This document shows positions 48,401 to 56,178 of a stretch of 64,000 nt of DNA, piece by piece. The stretch's first letter is position 1, and the number at the start of each line of letters is the position of its first letter. The translations under genes and the position numbers were made by a program. The stretch is from contig NC_064555.1 in the NCBI RefSeq assembly GCF_023856365.1, positions 19,788,254-19,852,253 on the forward strand, in the 5' to 3' direction. The notes under the pieces are model-generated. The model did not search any database and was not told the DNA's origin. It saw only the letters and a program-made list of their open reading frames with translations. The DNA comes from Brienomyrus brachyistius (lineage: Eukaryota; Chordata; Actinopteri; Osteoglossiformes; Mormyridae).

Positions 48401-51400
48401 TGGGGCTCCTGGCATAACGCTGTATCTCAGCTGCCTGATACTCCAAACATTTCTGTGATTAATACCCCATTATGGCATATACATCAAACGGCATATTAAT
48501 GCCAACATCCCATGTTACACGCATGCCATTCTCGCAAGGACTACAATAACTAGGTTGAGATCAGGCTTTTTCATACTGTCCAGACGTAATACGGGGTGTT
48601 ACATTTCAATAAAACATATTTACTCTGTCATTGGAAAAAAATAGTAAGCTTTGCAATTTTAATGATTATTCTTTTTCAAGATTATCCTTTGTCAACATTT
48701 TCAAGTCCCACCCCAAAGTACCAAAAAAGTACCTCAGCTGGTACCGCAGCAAGTCCTGGTACTGAAACTCTTGGTACTGGTACTCGACTTGGAAGTCAGT
48801 GGAAAAGGAAAATTACCAAAAGTATGGCATCAGGTACGGTGAAAAAGCACCCCAAACCTTTTTGGATTTTGATGAGATTTTCAGGACTAGATACACAGCC
48901 TTGCATTGATTAAGGAAAATATTCACTCACATTTACAGGCAAAATCCCCTACACCAAGCACATCCATATTGGCAGACAGTGGTTCGAGGACCCTCTATAT
49001 TGGCTTCAGACAAAGAGGAAATTATATCAGTTAATTTCATGTACCGGTATTCAATACTGTCTCATCTGTCAATATTCAACTGAACTCAGACTGTAACGTG
49101 ATGCTGATCTGATTCTCATGCTCTGGTAGCATCAGCAGTGGCTTGCTTGAAGGTTCCTGTAAGCTGCTGAGTCCCTGATTGTCTCCTTCTGTCATAGGAA
49201 AGTCCAGTGTGCTCCTGTGCTATTCTATATCTGCCCAAGGAATAGGGATCTGAGATTGTCATTTGACGTGGTTTGAGTCGCAGGTGTTGGTACGAGTGCT
49301 GGGCTAGATCTTGATTTTGGTTCCTTTTGAGAACCGGCCCGTGTTTCCACTGGTTTCAAAAGAGAACAGAGCGGTAACAGTACAAAGGTGAGAGTGAGAG
49401 TAAAGCATAGGTCCATATGAAAACCACTATATTTTTCTCCAATTTCTGTTTTTCATTATTATTATATTTTAATCTGTTTTGGATTTTAAGTTATTATGAG
49501 CTGATAATAATCACAAAACAAATTAGCCTTTAAGGAGAGAAAAGGTCTTGCAGTTTTCAGAGTTTGACTCGTTGCGCTCTGTTTCTTTTGCCTGTATTCA
49601 TTTTTATCTCCTTAAAGGCTGAATTTCTCCTCAGTCTGTGTATGTCAGTGTTTTCTCACTTGCTGTTTTACCGCCGTCCTTTTAAGAGTCTGCTAAAAAT
49701 GTAACTTTGCTGTCTGCTTCATGACTCGAGCACCACAATATTTTATTTATTCGAACTGCAACATATTTTTAATTCATTATTAAATCTGGCCTGCAAATCT
49801 TTCATTTTCCACAGAATAAAATAACAATGTATTCCCTTAATAAGCACTGGAAAATTGTTTAATGCTGGTACTAATGATATTAGACAAAATTATATCGGGT
49901 ATCAATCAAATATTCTGGCTATGTGGAAGACTTGACGTGATAGCCAGTCCCACTTCTGCTGACGTTACAGTTCCAAGTTGTGAGACCAGCTTTTCCGTAG
50001 TGCTGTGTTGGAGCCAAATTTTTGCAGTGGAAATGCACAGAACCAGTTCCAGATTGGGGAAAACCTAGCACCACATTGATGGAAACGGAGTAAATGTCAT
50101 CAAAGGAGTCTTGACACACCTTGCACTGGAAGCCATCTGGGCTAAGTGTTCTGAGTCCCAATTCTCAGTGTATGTGTGTGTGTGTGTGTGTATGTGTGTG
50201 TGTGTATATGTCTGTGTGTATCTGTGTGTGTCTGTGTACCTGTCACCTTACAGTCGCCCCTGGTGAAGAAGATGCAAACTGTCACCATCTCCGACATCAC
50301 CAACAACATCCGTGGTGATCCCACAACAAAGGAAGTCCCCATTGTGCACACAGAGACCAGGACCATCACCTATGAATCACCACAGGTAAGTGCTGTGGCT
50401 CAAGCTTGCAGTCTCCACCTTCAAACAAGAACCAGCCATTTACTGCATGTCATGTGATGTGTATCGTGCCTCATGTCAAAGTGGATGTGAAGAAATGTGG
50501 GGACTGACTGTCGATGCTGGTGTGATCTCCAGTGGCCCTGGAATGCAACACATTTTTACATTTTTAGTAGGTGCTGCATGCATTTGAAGGAGGTGTAGAA
50601 CCTGTAAGCAATAGTTCCAAAAATTAACTGCATGAATATTTTACAGCGTGCGTTTAAATTTGTGAGTTGTGAATTTTTTTGACAGTGTATTTCTAAAAAG
50701 TATTGCTGAATGCAGACCTTTGCATAATCCTGGAAGATGTCTAACACCAGGGAAACAAATGTGAACAAAGAACTTATCAAGATCAGAATCTTTATGCAAA
50801 AATTATGAAGTCTTCTTTTAATTAAATAAAAGCTAACAACCAATTGTTAGTGACTTGATACAAGAACAGTGACAAAAATATGTTATAAAGACTGTTCCTC
50901 CCTCTTGCATCGCTGCATTTCTCTTACACATCACATCCTGTAGGCATTCTCTACCTTTTCAAAAACATGCCACCAATAACCTTTCATCACCCATGAACTT
51001 GCACACATGCTTCAGAATGAATTTAGCTCACCTATTTTTGGAAGCACTGTCCTACTCGATGGAGGTACAGTTTTTTTTATGAACCCCATTGAGATGGGAC
51101 CGTTTTTGCCCTTGGCTGCCACCTAGTGCACGGTTCAAGCGCTGCAGACCACTCCAGTGACATCCTTCTTCACTGCAGACAGGAGATAATGTTCTGGACC
51201 GAGACGGTGGTATTCTGCTGAGTGCCCAGACAATTAGCTCCGACACGGTCTGCACCACAACCACCACCCAGATCACCAAGGTATTGATTTCCGATCGCCG
51301 TGGAAACATTGTAATAGGTGCTCTGGCACCTCTAGTGGCACTAATGAGAAGCACAGTGAGGTTTGCCTGCAATTATGGGAGATTTTTCTGTCCCATAGAC

Positions 51401-52054
51401 GGTGAAAGGTGGCATCTCGGAGACACGCATTGAGAAGAGGATCGTCATCACTGGAGACATGGAGATCGACCATGACAAAGTGAGCTTTGATCCATCAGGA
51501 TAGCCAGATGCAGCTATTCATGCCTGGTGCTATGTAAATCCATTGAAACACCATTACAATAACATTGTAGCGATGCACAAAAGCCAGTGTGTACTGAGCT
51601 TATATCTCAATAAGGATATATCAGTGAGAGCGGTGGTCTAACCAAGAGTATGTGTGAGTGCAGGCAACATGATCTGTATGTTTGTGTGTATATATGTAGG
51701 GGGGGGCATGTATATATTGCATTATGGAGACCAAATCGCAATCAAAAATCTAAAAATGTCAAGTCTTGCTTGGCTACTTTCGGTTAGGGTTAAAGCAGGG
51801 TAGGAGTTAGGGTTGTCATAGCGGGGATTAGGGTTTTTCCGATAGAAATGAGTGGAGAGTCCCCACAAAGATATGAATACAAACGTGTGTTGTGATTGTG
51901 TGTGGACGAGAGTCCTCCCCCAGCCCTGGTCCTGACTGTCCCCACCCACCCCCAGGCTCTCGCTCAGGCCATAAAGGAGGCAAAGGAGCAGCACCCAGAC
52001 ATGTCCGTCACCAGGGTGGTGGTGCACCAGGAGACGGAGATCACCCCAGAGTGA
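30747..52054 (+). CDS. epb41: Protein 4.1 (erythrocyte membrane protein band 4.1)
   Basis: Adaptor that joins the spectrin-actin network to membrane proteins. Exons: 30747-31088, 31212-31433, 31631-31735, 33537-33579, 33938-34010, 34128-34346, 34640-34727, 35318-35470, 35981-36078, 36415-36590, (37925-38011), (38208-38492), 39356-39591, 40312-40386, 41346-41387, 42245-42307, 42958-43137, 50254-50385, 51179-51280, 51399-51479, 51956-52054. All are GT-AG and in phase: 966 aa with the bracketed cassettes, 842 without (human 864). The headpiece (1-170) has [10 protein letters not shown] and [15 protein letters not shown] is about 171-450, FERM-adjacent about 451-506 ([12 protein letters not shown]), spectrin-actin binding about 749-829, and the C-terminal domain about 874-966 ([20 protein letters not shown]). 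Paralogues epb41l1-l3 are possible, but the headpiece and the stx12/tmem200b neighbours favour epb41. The exons at 40312 and 41346 have weaker family support. Confidence 0.95.
31160..31210 (+). repeat. GT-rich tract before epb41 exon 2 acceptor
   Basis: GTGTGTGTGTGTGTCTATAT then GTGTGTGTGCACGTGTTAG runs straight into the acceptor (31210-31211). A second GT-rich tract lies downstream (31464-31547), so the exon that carries AUG-2 is flanked by UG-rich RNA on both sides. Confidence 0.9.
31380..31382 (+). promoter_or_regulatory. epb41: Downstream start codon (AUG-2) of epb41
   Basis: An ATG in an ACC-ATG context begins [10 protein letters not shown], the start of the FERM domain. In mammals the erythroid 80-kDa isoform of 4.1R starts at the equivalent methionine, while the longer form starts at the upstream ATG (here 30747). 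Both starts are present here. Confidence 0.75.
32262..32530 (+). mobile_element. SINE copy in epb41 intron
   Basis: The body reads GGTTCAAATCC (B-box-like), GAGTTTGCATGC, GTGTCTCTGAATTGCTCGTAG, CCCTGCAATGGGCTGGCATCC and a tail GGAGATGGATG, the same family as the copies at 6.2, 35.6 and 55.1 kb. Confidence 0.7.
33070..33362 (+). repeat. Dispersed GT-headed repeat, copy 1 of 3
   Basis: It starts in a GT tract and continues TATATTACATTGTGGGGATC, GTTCCCCACAACGTAATAAA, CAGGTCCCCACAAAGATCTG and GGTTAAGGTTAGGG, then GAGTCCCCACAAAGATATAA. Diverged copies lie at 51640-51890 and 52187-52430. Copies have 'GTCCCCACAA' blocks in both orientations, which suggests an old palindromic MITE that carries its own GT microsatellite. 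It is common in teleosts as far as I recall; the family name is not known to me. Confidence 0.65.
35644..35925 (+). mobile_element. SINE copy in epb41 intron
   Basis: SINE head (CATGGCGACTTCGCGGTCACCTCTGCATCC in degraded form), GTGGAGTTTGCCTGTTCTCCC in the middle, and a tail GTTATGGAACATGGATGAAT. Lies between the exons ending 35470 and starting 35981. Confidence 0.65.
36085..36395 (+). repeat. Degenerate tandem repeat in epb41 intron
   Basis: Loose repeats of about 40-60 bp built around 'GTCATCTCCATGATGATGATTTGTACAGG' in varied form fill most of the intron between the exons ending 36078 and starting 36415. Confidence 0.6.
37925..38011 (+). CDS. epb41: Cassette-like exon A of epb41 (29 codons)
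   Basis: 87 nt bounded by ...GGCAG and |gtatgc, entering and leaving in phase 1, so it can be included or skipped without a frame change. It encodes [16 protein letters not shown] and then a short proline run. It lies between the FERM-adjacent exon and the exon at 39356, a position with no counterpart I recognise in human 4.1R. Codon choice looks coding. Conservation could not be checked. Confidence 0.55.
38208..38492 (+). CDS. epb41: Cassette-like exon B of epb41 (95 codons)
   Basis: 285 nt between TTTTCATCAG and |gtagat, again phase 1 to phase 1 and open throughout. It ends with [15 protein letters not shown], a second copy of the WF-x-LLD motif of exon A. The encoded segment is acidic and likely disordered. 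The intron-B donor is ordinary. Alternative: exon A could use this exon only in some tissues. Confidence 0.55.
38570..38945 (+). repeat. Degenerate tandem repeat downstream of cassette B
   Basis: Loose units built on 'GATGAGCAGCGATCCGGTAA', 'TTGAGCAGTGATCCGTTAAC' and 'GCTAACCGCCACGCACAGCG', about 60 bp apart. No coding signal. Confidence 0.5.
39636..40193. mobile_element. Tigger/pogo-like non-autonomous element
   Basis: It begins CAGTGGGACCCCCAAATCCG next to TA and ends GGTAAGGGGCAGCACTG next to TA. The inner end regions also pair loosely (CGCGGTTTCAGATATCTG against ATCTGCGATAGG / TTTGCGGATGG). TA target and CAGTG ends fit pogo/Tigger. About 558 bp, no transposase. It lies in the epb41 intron just before the exon at 40312. 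Confidence 0.55.
40525..41215 (+). mobile_element. CR1-like LINE 3' end, split by a later insertion
   Basis: 40525-40588 and 41108-41215 together match the last 150 bp of the LINE copy at 43.4-44.9 kb (GTAATGCAAGCTAAAACCCTGGG, AGAGCTAGATAAGAT, GGGCCGAATGGCCTCCTCTCG). The break falls at the point where the intact copy reads CCTTTAAACCAGAG. Confidence 0.8.
40589..41107. mobile_element. piggyBac-type MITE nested in a LINE
   Basis: 519 bp with ends CCCTCTGGGGTCT and ACCCAGAGGG (inverted), flanked by TTAA on the left and TCAA on the right. TTAA targets and CCC...GGG ends are the hallmark of piggyBac elements. There is no open frame, so it is non-autonomous. The LINE copy at 44.7 kb gives the empty-site sequence (CCTTTAAACC). 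Confidence 0.8.
42245..42307 (+). CDS. epb41: epb41 alternative exon equivalent to mammalian exon 16
   Basis: 63 nt, phase 0 to 0, between a pyrimidine-rich acceptor (CTTTTTGTTTTTCACAG) and a suboptimal donor (GAG|gtttgt). It encodes 21 residues ending [11 protein letters not shown], nearly identical in its second half to the 21-residue mammalian exon 16 product. In mammals this exon completes the spectrin-actin binding domain and is switched on late in red-cell development, partly by RBFOX proteins. The neighbouring exon at 42958 supplies the rest of the binding domain. Confidence 0.9.
42339..42344 (+). promoter_or_regulatory. epb41: TGCATG (RBFOX) motif downstream of exon 16
   Basis: TGCATG lies 32 nt past the end of the exon-16 equivalent, where mammalian EPB41 carries UGCAUG enhancers. 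This is the only exact copy I found in that intron. Confidence 0.7.
43405..44860 (+). mobile_element. CR1-like LINE, internally deleted
   Basis: A plus-strand copy in the 7.1-kb epb41 intron. From 43400 it encodes an end of ORF1-like sequence with [16 protein letters not shown], typical of the esterase domain of CR1-type ORF1. From about 43720 it encodes reverse transcriptase: [13 protein letters not shown] (motif A), one stop near 43849, [13 protein letters not shown] (motif B), and KFADDTKV (motif C with both aspartates). From 43870 one frame stays open for 252 codons. The 3' end closes with TTCTTATGTTCTTA. It lacks the endonuclease, so it is dead. Confidence 0.85.
45379..45411 (+). repeat. 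(GT)n microsatellite in the large epb41 intron
   Basis: About 16 GT units followed by GC-interrupted GT/CA sequence, 57 nt upstream of the candidate exon at 45469. Confidence 0.9.
45469..45528 (+). other. epb41: Candidate 60-nt in-frame cassette exon of epb41
   Basis: Bounded by TTCTCTGTGTGTGTGCAG and a strong donor CACAG|gtaaag. It has 20 open codons, phase 0 to 0, matching the flanking introns of epb41. It encodes [20 protein letters not shown]. No homologue is recognised; low complexity makes a chance ORF possible. Confidence 0.3.
45612..45630 (+). repeat. C19 homopolymer
   Basis: Nineteen consecutive cytosines; likely slippage-prone and hard to sequence. Confidence 0.95.
46170..47414 (+). 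pseudogene. Unassigned coding-like island, frameshifted
   Basis: Within the 43138-50253 epb41 intron, several stretches have coding-like codon use in changing frames: an ATG-led frame at 46170; a 126-codon frame 46214-46594; a short frame 46747-46827 bounded by splice-like signals; and 47135-47330, an acidic segment ([20 protein letters not shown]). Past a C5 run at about 47325-47329 the G/C-ending codon preference moves to another frame, which encodes [18 protein letters not shown] and ends TGA at 47412, like a C-terminal membrane anchor. I recognise no family. It could be a decayed gene, a nested gene with a sequence error, or chance. Confidence 0.3.
50171..50250 (+). repeat. GT-rich tract before an epb41 acceptor
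   Basis: Interrupted GTGTGT/GTATGT/TCTGTGTG sequence of about 70 nt ends 20 nt before the acceptor at 50252-50253. Confidence 0.9.
51640..51895 (+). repeat. Dispersed GT-headed repeat, copy 2 of 3
   Basis: Diverged copy of the repeat at 33.07 kb (CATGTATATATTGCATTATGGAGACC, CGGTTAGGGTTAAAGCAGGG, GAGTCCCCACAAAGATATGA). Lies in the last epb41 intron. Confidence 0.6.
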
Positions 52055-52184
52055 GACACGCCGCCATGCGCCGCAATGCCAGTCTCACTCCATCACACAC
52101 ACATACACTCACCCTCGTATCAGTCACATGGAGACACGGGGTGTGTAAATTCCCATGAATGTCCATTCACTGTACCTCCTTCCC

Positions 52185-52186
<2 letters not shown>

Positions 52187-52215
<29 letters not shown>

Positions 52216-52430
52216 GATCAGGTTTATATTACATTGTAGAGATCAAATGTCCCCCACAATGTGATAAAAACTTTACTTTACTTTTTTTTTACGTTGTTTT
52301 CAGGTCCCCTCAAAGATCTGGGTTAGGGTTAAAGTTATCTTTGTTGGGATTAGGATTTTTCTGATGGGCATGAATGAAGAGTCCCTAGAAAGATATAAAT
52401 ACCTGATCTGTGTTTGTTTGTGTCTGTCTG
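52187..52430 (+). repeat. Dispersed GT-headed repeat, copy 3 of 3
   Basis: (GT)13 followed by ATCAGGTTTATATTACATTG, TGTCCCCCACAATGTGATAA, CAGGTCCCCTCAAAGATCTG and GAGTCCCTAGAAAGATATAA. Confidence 0.65.
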
Positions 52431-52726
52431 TGTTATGTGTGTGTTTGTTCCCGGCCTTATTAAAATCACATTCTGTTTTATTTAATTTAATGTTTTATTT
52501 AATTCTGTCTGCCGTCAGTTAAGTGTGCTGTATCGCACACTGCCCCACCTCTGTCCCCTCCTCCTTGCCAGTTATCACATCAGTGTCCCCCCCAGCACTG
52601 CAGCTTGGCAGTATCATGTTCCAGCTGGTCATCTCTGTCAGCCCCCCCCCCCACAAACCTGCCCTAGTTCCCATTCTGGCTTTTACTTCAGCATGTCACA
52701 TGATATGAGCGATCATGTTGCATGTC

Positions 52727-52841
52727 GATCACATGACCTCATTAAATCATGATCACATGACCTCATTATGTCATGATCACATGACCTCATTATGTCATGA
52801 TCACATGACCTCATTATGTCATGATCACATGACCTCACCAT
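52727..52841 (+). repeat. 24-bp tandem repeat carrying CACATGAC boxes
   Basis: Four full units (starts 52727, 52751, 52775, 52799) and a partial fifth of GATCACATGACCTCATTATG plus TCAT. Each unit holds TCACATGA, an E-box of the kind bound by MITF/TFE and USF factors. Confidence 0.9.
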
Positions 52842-55094
52842 TTGCTGTACGGTCCTGGCTCTGAAACTCGCCTTCTTGTGGCGAACACAAGCTCTCTCTT
52901 TTCTGACACTTGCTGTGGATTAGGGGAGCGGCATTGAGTGTCTGGGTCATGAGCAGAAACTCTCTGCCATTTCTTAAATTCCACCCCCCCCCTCCCATTT
53001 GCTGTACCCTCCCTCAGCACCACATCTCAGTTGTAGACCAGCAGCCCCAGACAGAGGGTCACGCCACCATCCAGAGGACCAGTCTGCCTCCGTGCTCCAA
53101 TCCTTGAGACACGCCAGAAACACCAGCAAAAATCCGTGGGTGGGGAAATCTCAGCAGCGTGTCGTGTCGCGTTACCTCCCTGCCTTCTGCGAACACTGCC
53201 GTGACATGGATCCTGACCTCCAGCCTCTTGATTCCACCAGCGCCCTCTCCAGGACAAACGCTACAGCTTTTCTTTCTATTCCGGGAAATTTTCTAAGTGT
53301 CAAATGGGTTTTGGTGTGATGATTTTGTGATAGTGGGACTTTTTCCAAAGACATTTTTAATAGCTGAAATTTGGCAAAGCAACCAGATAGAAACACCAAA
53401 ACCATTCCAGATTGTATTAATAACTGCTGTGTGTAGAAGCGTTTTATTTTCCATTTTGATTTTTTTTCTAACTGAGCAAAAAGTTTTGTGAATTATTCAG
53501 AACTGGAGATCGGTCCTCTTGATATTTGTTCATGAAGTTGTAGTGGTGTTTATAAAGACGTAGTTGTATTTATAAAAATGTTTTAGTGTAGTTTTTCACG
53601 GCATCACAAAACAAGAAAGAGTAGCGAAGCTGTACTTTCATGTCTCTACCACACGGGGGCAGTGTGTGTTCATTAGCCACAGAGATGTCCAGCACTCTGG
53701 AATGTTACAAGAAAAAATTCATTCTAAATCGGCCTAAATCCAACAAGCGCATAAATGGCTAAATGATTTTTCCCGTCCTCTTAAAGGAAGCATGCTCCGC
53801 AGCCTTATTCACAGAGCAACATTATTACAGCAATAGAATATCGATAACCGTCTGGATCATGCTGCCAGACTTTCCTGTCAACAAGGACTGCAGCCATAGC
53901 TCTTTGATTCAGATGAGAAAAAAAACGGAGCTGTTTATATCAGTCTAACTGTGAATTCCTTGCCTAGCCAGTGGTGAGGAACACTTAGTCATACAGACTA
54001 CATGAGATTGAACAGCCAGATTCTGTTTTCCTGGGAACAGATTTTGGGAGTATAGCACATATATTTTTGGTCTATTTTAAATATGACACTTTTATAGGAA
54101 TTTGTACAGATATCTGATTTTAATTATTCGAGTGCTTTTCACTGACCAAATCAGTCAAGAAGAGCAGGTGCTGAACCTCACTGCATTTCAAGGCTCCTGT
54201 TCCCGGTTCCCTCTTTCGTAGTTTGCGGACGTGTGCGTAGAAGAGGATGAGACTCAGTTGTGTTTTATTGAGGGGAAGCTCCTGGTCGAGTATCTTTCAA
54301 GCTGATTTCATACGAAGGAGTATGTTTTGCACCACAATCAGTCCAGGCGAAGAGGATGTATGACAATACGGCCCTAATGGTGCCACAGACTCTACTCAAG
54401 GGAGGAAGCCTATATGGTACAGAATATGACAGCCAGACCAGAAGGGCACCTTATGGTGCTATTTGAGGAAGCGTGTTTTTAAGTGCTGTAGACCACATCT
54501 TTGGTGATGTTGGAACACCATGAATGTTGAGCCCGGTCTATAAATGCAGGACGCCATAGACAGGCCGTGGAGAGTCACAGCAGCCATCGTAGCTAATTCT
54601 GTTTTCCACCGTACATTCCTTCCCAGTATCTTTCAGATCCTCGTTAGCGCTCACAAAGGCATTGTCCTTCTCTCAAGGGACACTTTGGCGTTAGTTACGC
54701 AGGCTCATCTTGAATGTTGTGGACATTCCGATGTATTTCCGATGACGTTTCTCCATGTGTTCTGTCAGTATTCATTTCACATTGTGTTTTAGTGGGGAAA
54801 AATATTGCTGTATTGCTTATACGCTTTTGCTTTTTCTGTTATTCCCGAAGGTCTCTGTGAGCGTGTCAGCACTGCTCAGTTCTCTTCTGCTAGTTGGACA
54901 TGTTTCAAAGCAGTTTTTATTAAAATTGTTTGGTTTTTTTCGTTAAGCAAGAGCAGAAGTGAAAATGGATGGGTATTGAAAGGTCAGTGGTAAATACCAG
55001 AGTACAGAATGAATATTGAGGGGGCAGCTATGACTAGAGGAGTACTCAATAAGTACTCGCGGACCAAATGCTTTTAAATGATAATGGAATGAGG

Positions 55095-55625
55095 GTTGCA
55101 CAGTGGCACAGTGGTTAGCACTGTTGCCTCACACCTCTGGGATCAGCATTTGAGTCTCCACCATGGCTCCATGTGAGTGGAGGTTGCATGTTCTCCCCGT
55201 GTTGTCGTGGGATTCCCTCCGGGTTCTCCGGTTTTCCCCCACAGTCCAAAAACATGCCAAATTGCTCGTAGGAGTGCATGTGAGAGTGACTGGTGTGTGA
55301 GTGACTGGTGTGTGAGTGTGCCCCATGATGGCTGGCTCCCCATCCTGGGTTGTTCCCTGCCTTGTACCCATAGGTTCCGGACCCCCGTGACCCTGAATAG
55401 GATTACGCCAGGGCTGCCCAACTCTGCTCCTGGAGTTTTAAGTGCTGCCCTAATTTAACACACCTGATACAGATAATCAGGCCCTTCAGTAATATCTCAG
55501 TGTGAGAGACAACTTAGCTTCAACATTAGCTGATTCTAATGCTGAGATGCTAGGGTGGTGGATCTCCAGGAGCAGGGTTGGGCAGTCCTGAGATAAGCGG
55601 TTATATGAAATGGATGGATGGATAA
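55095..55625 (+). mobile_element. tRNA-derived SINE interrupted by a MITE
   Basis: The best preserved copy of the SINE family: head GCACAGTGGCACAGTGGTTA, middle GTGTTGTCGTGGGATTCCCT and CCCACAGTCCAAAAACATGC, late part CCATCCTGGGTTGTTCCCTG, and tail AAATGGATGGATGG at about 55610. The expected GGATAAGCGGTTA end is split by the insertion at 55409-55590. Confidence 0.8.
55409..55590. mobile_element. hAT-like MITE, 182 bp, nested in SINE
   Basis: Inverted ends of about 27 bp: it starts CAGGGCTGCCCAACTCTGCT and the reverse complement of the right end starts CAGGACTGCCCAACCCTGCT. The flanking 8-mers (GATTACGC and AGATAAGC) both derive from the SINE's GGATAAGC, as expected for a worn 8-bp target duplication. 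CAG-G ends plus 8-bp duplications fit hAT. Confidence 0.75.
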
Positions 55626-55694
55626 TGGAATGAGTACTGTTATTGCTGAAGCACTGAATGAGCAGGATAGAAGCAGCTATGATAACAGAGGTAC

Positions 55695-56178
55695 CAGTGC
55701 TTGAAGTGGGTCGATACTCACCGGCACGGTATCTCTTTGTTTTTCTCTTTAGATAACCTCTCAATATCTGCTGGTACTGAATGACAAGGGCAGTGCCGGC
55801 ACCCAGTACTGAATAACAAGAGCAATATAGGCACCTGGTACTGAATAACAAGGGGAGTACCTGCACCTGGTACTGAATAACAAGCATAGTACCTGCACCT
55901 GGTACTGAATAACAAGCGTAGTACCTGCACCTGGTACTGAATATCAAGAGTAGTACCTGCACCTGGTACTGAATAACAAGGGGAGTACCAGCACCTGGTA
56001 CTGAATAGCTAGTGGAGTATTTTCACGTGGTATTGAATAACAAGGGGTGTATGAGTACGTGGTACTGAATAATAAGGAGAGTACTGGCACCAGGTACTGA
56101 ATAGGAATGGAGTACTTGCACATAGTACTCAATAACAAGGGGAGTACCCGCATCTGTTTTTCTCCACTTCAAGCACTG
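55695..56178. mobile_element. hAT-like element filled with a 32-bp minisatellite
   Basis: Exact 15-bp inverted ends, CAGTGCTTGAAGTGG and CCACTTCAAGCACTG, flanked by partly matching 8-mers (AGAGGTAC and AGTACTAC). Between them lie about twelve units of 32 bp (55771 to about 56150), consensus CTGGTACTGAATAACAAGGG plus GAGTACCTGCAC, with flanks more diverged than the centre. Long frames read from it on the minus strand are repeat artefacts. Confidence 0.75.

Noticed and set aside
55486..55962. Minus-strand ORF with repeated tyrosine/glutamine-rich blocks
   Set aside because: It is a translation of the 32-bp minisatellite inside the hAT-like element.
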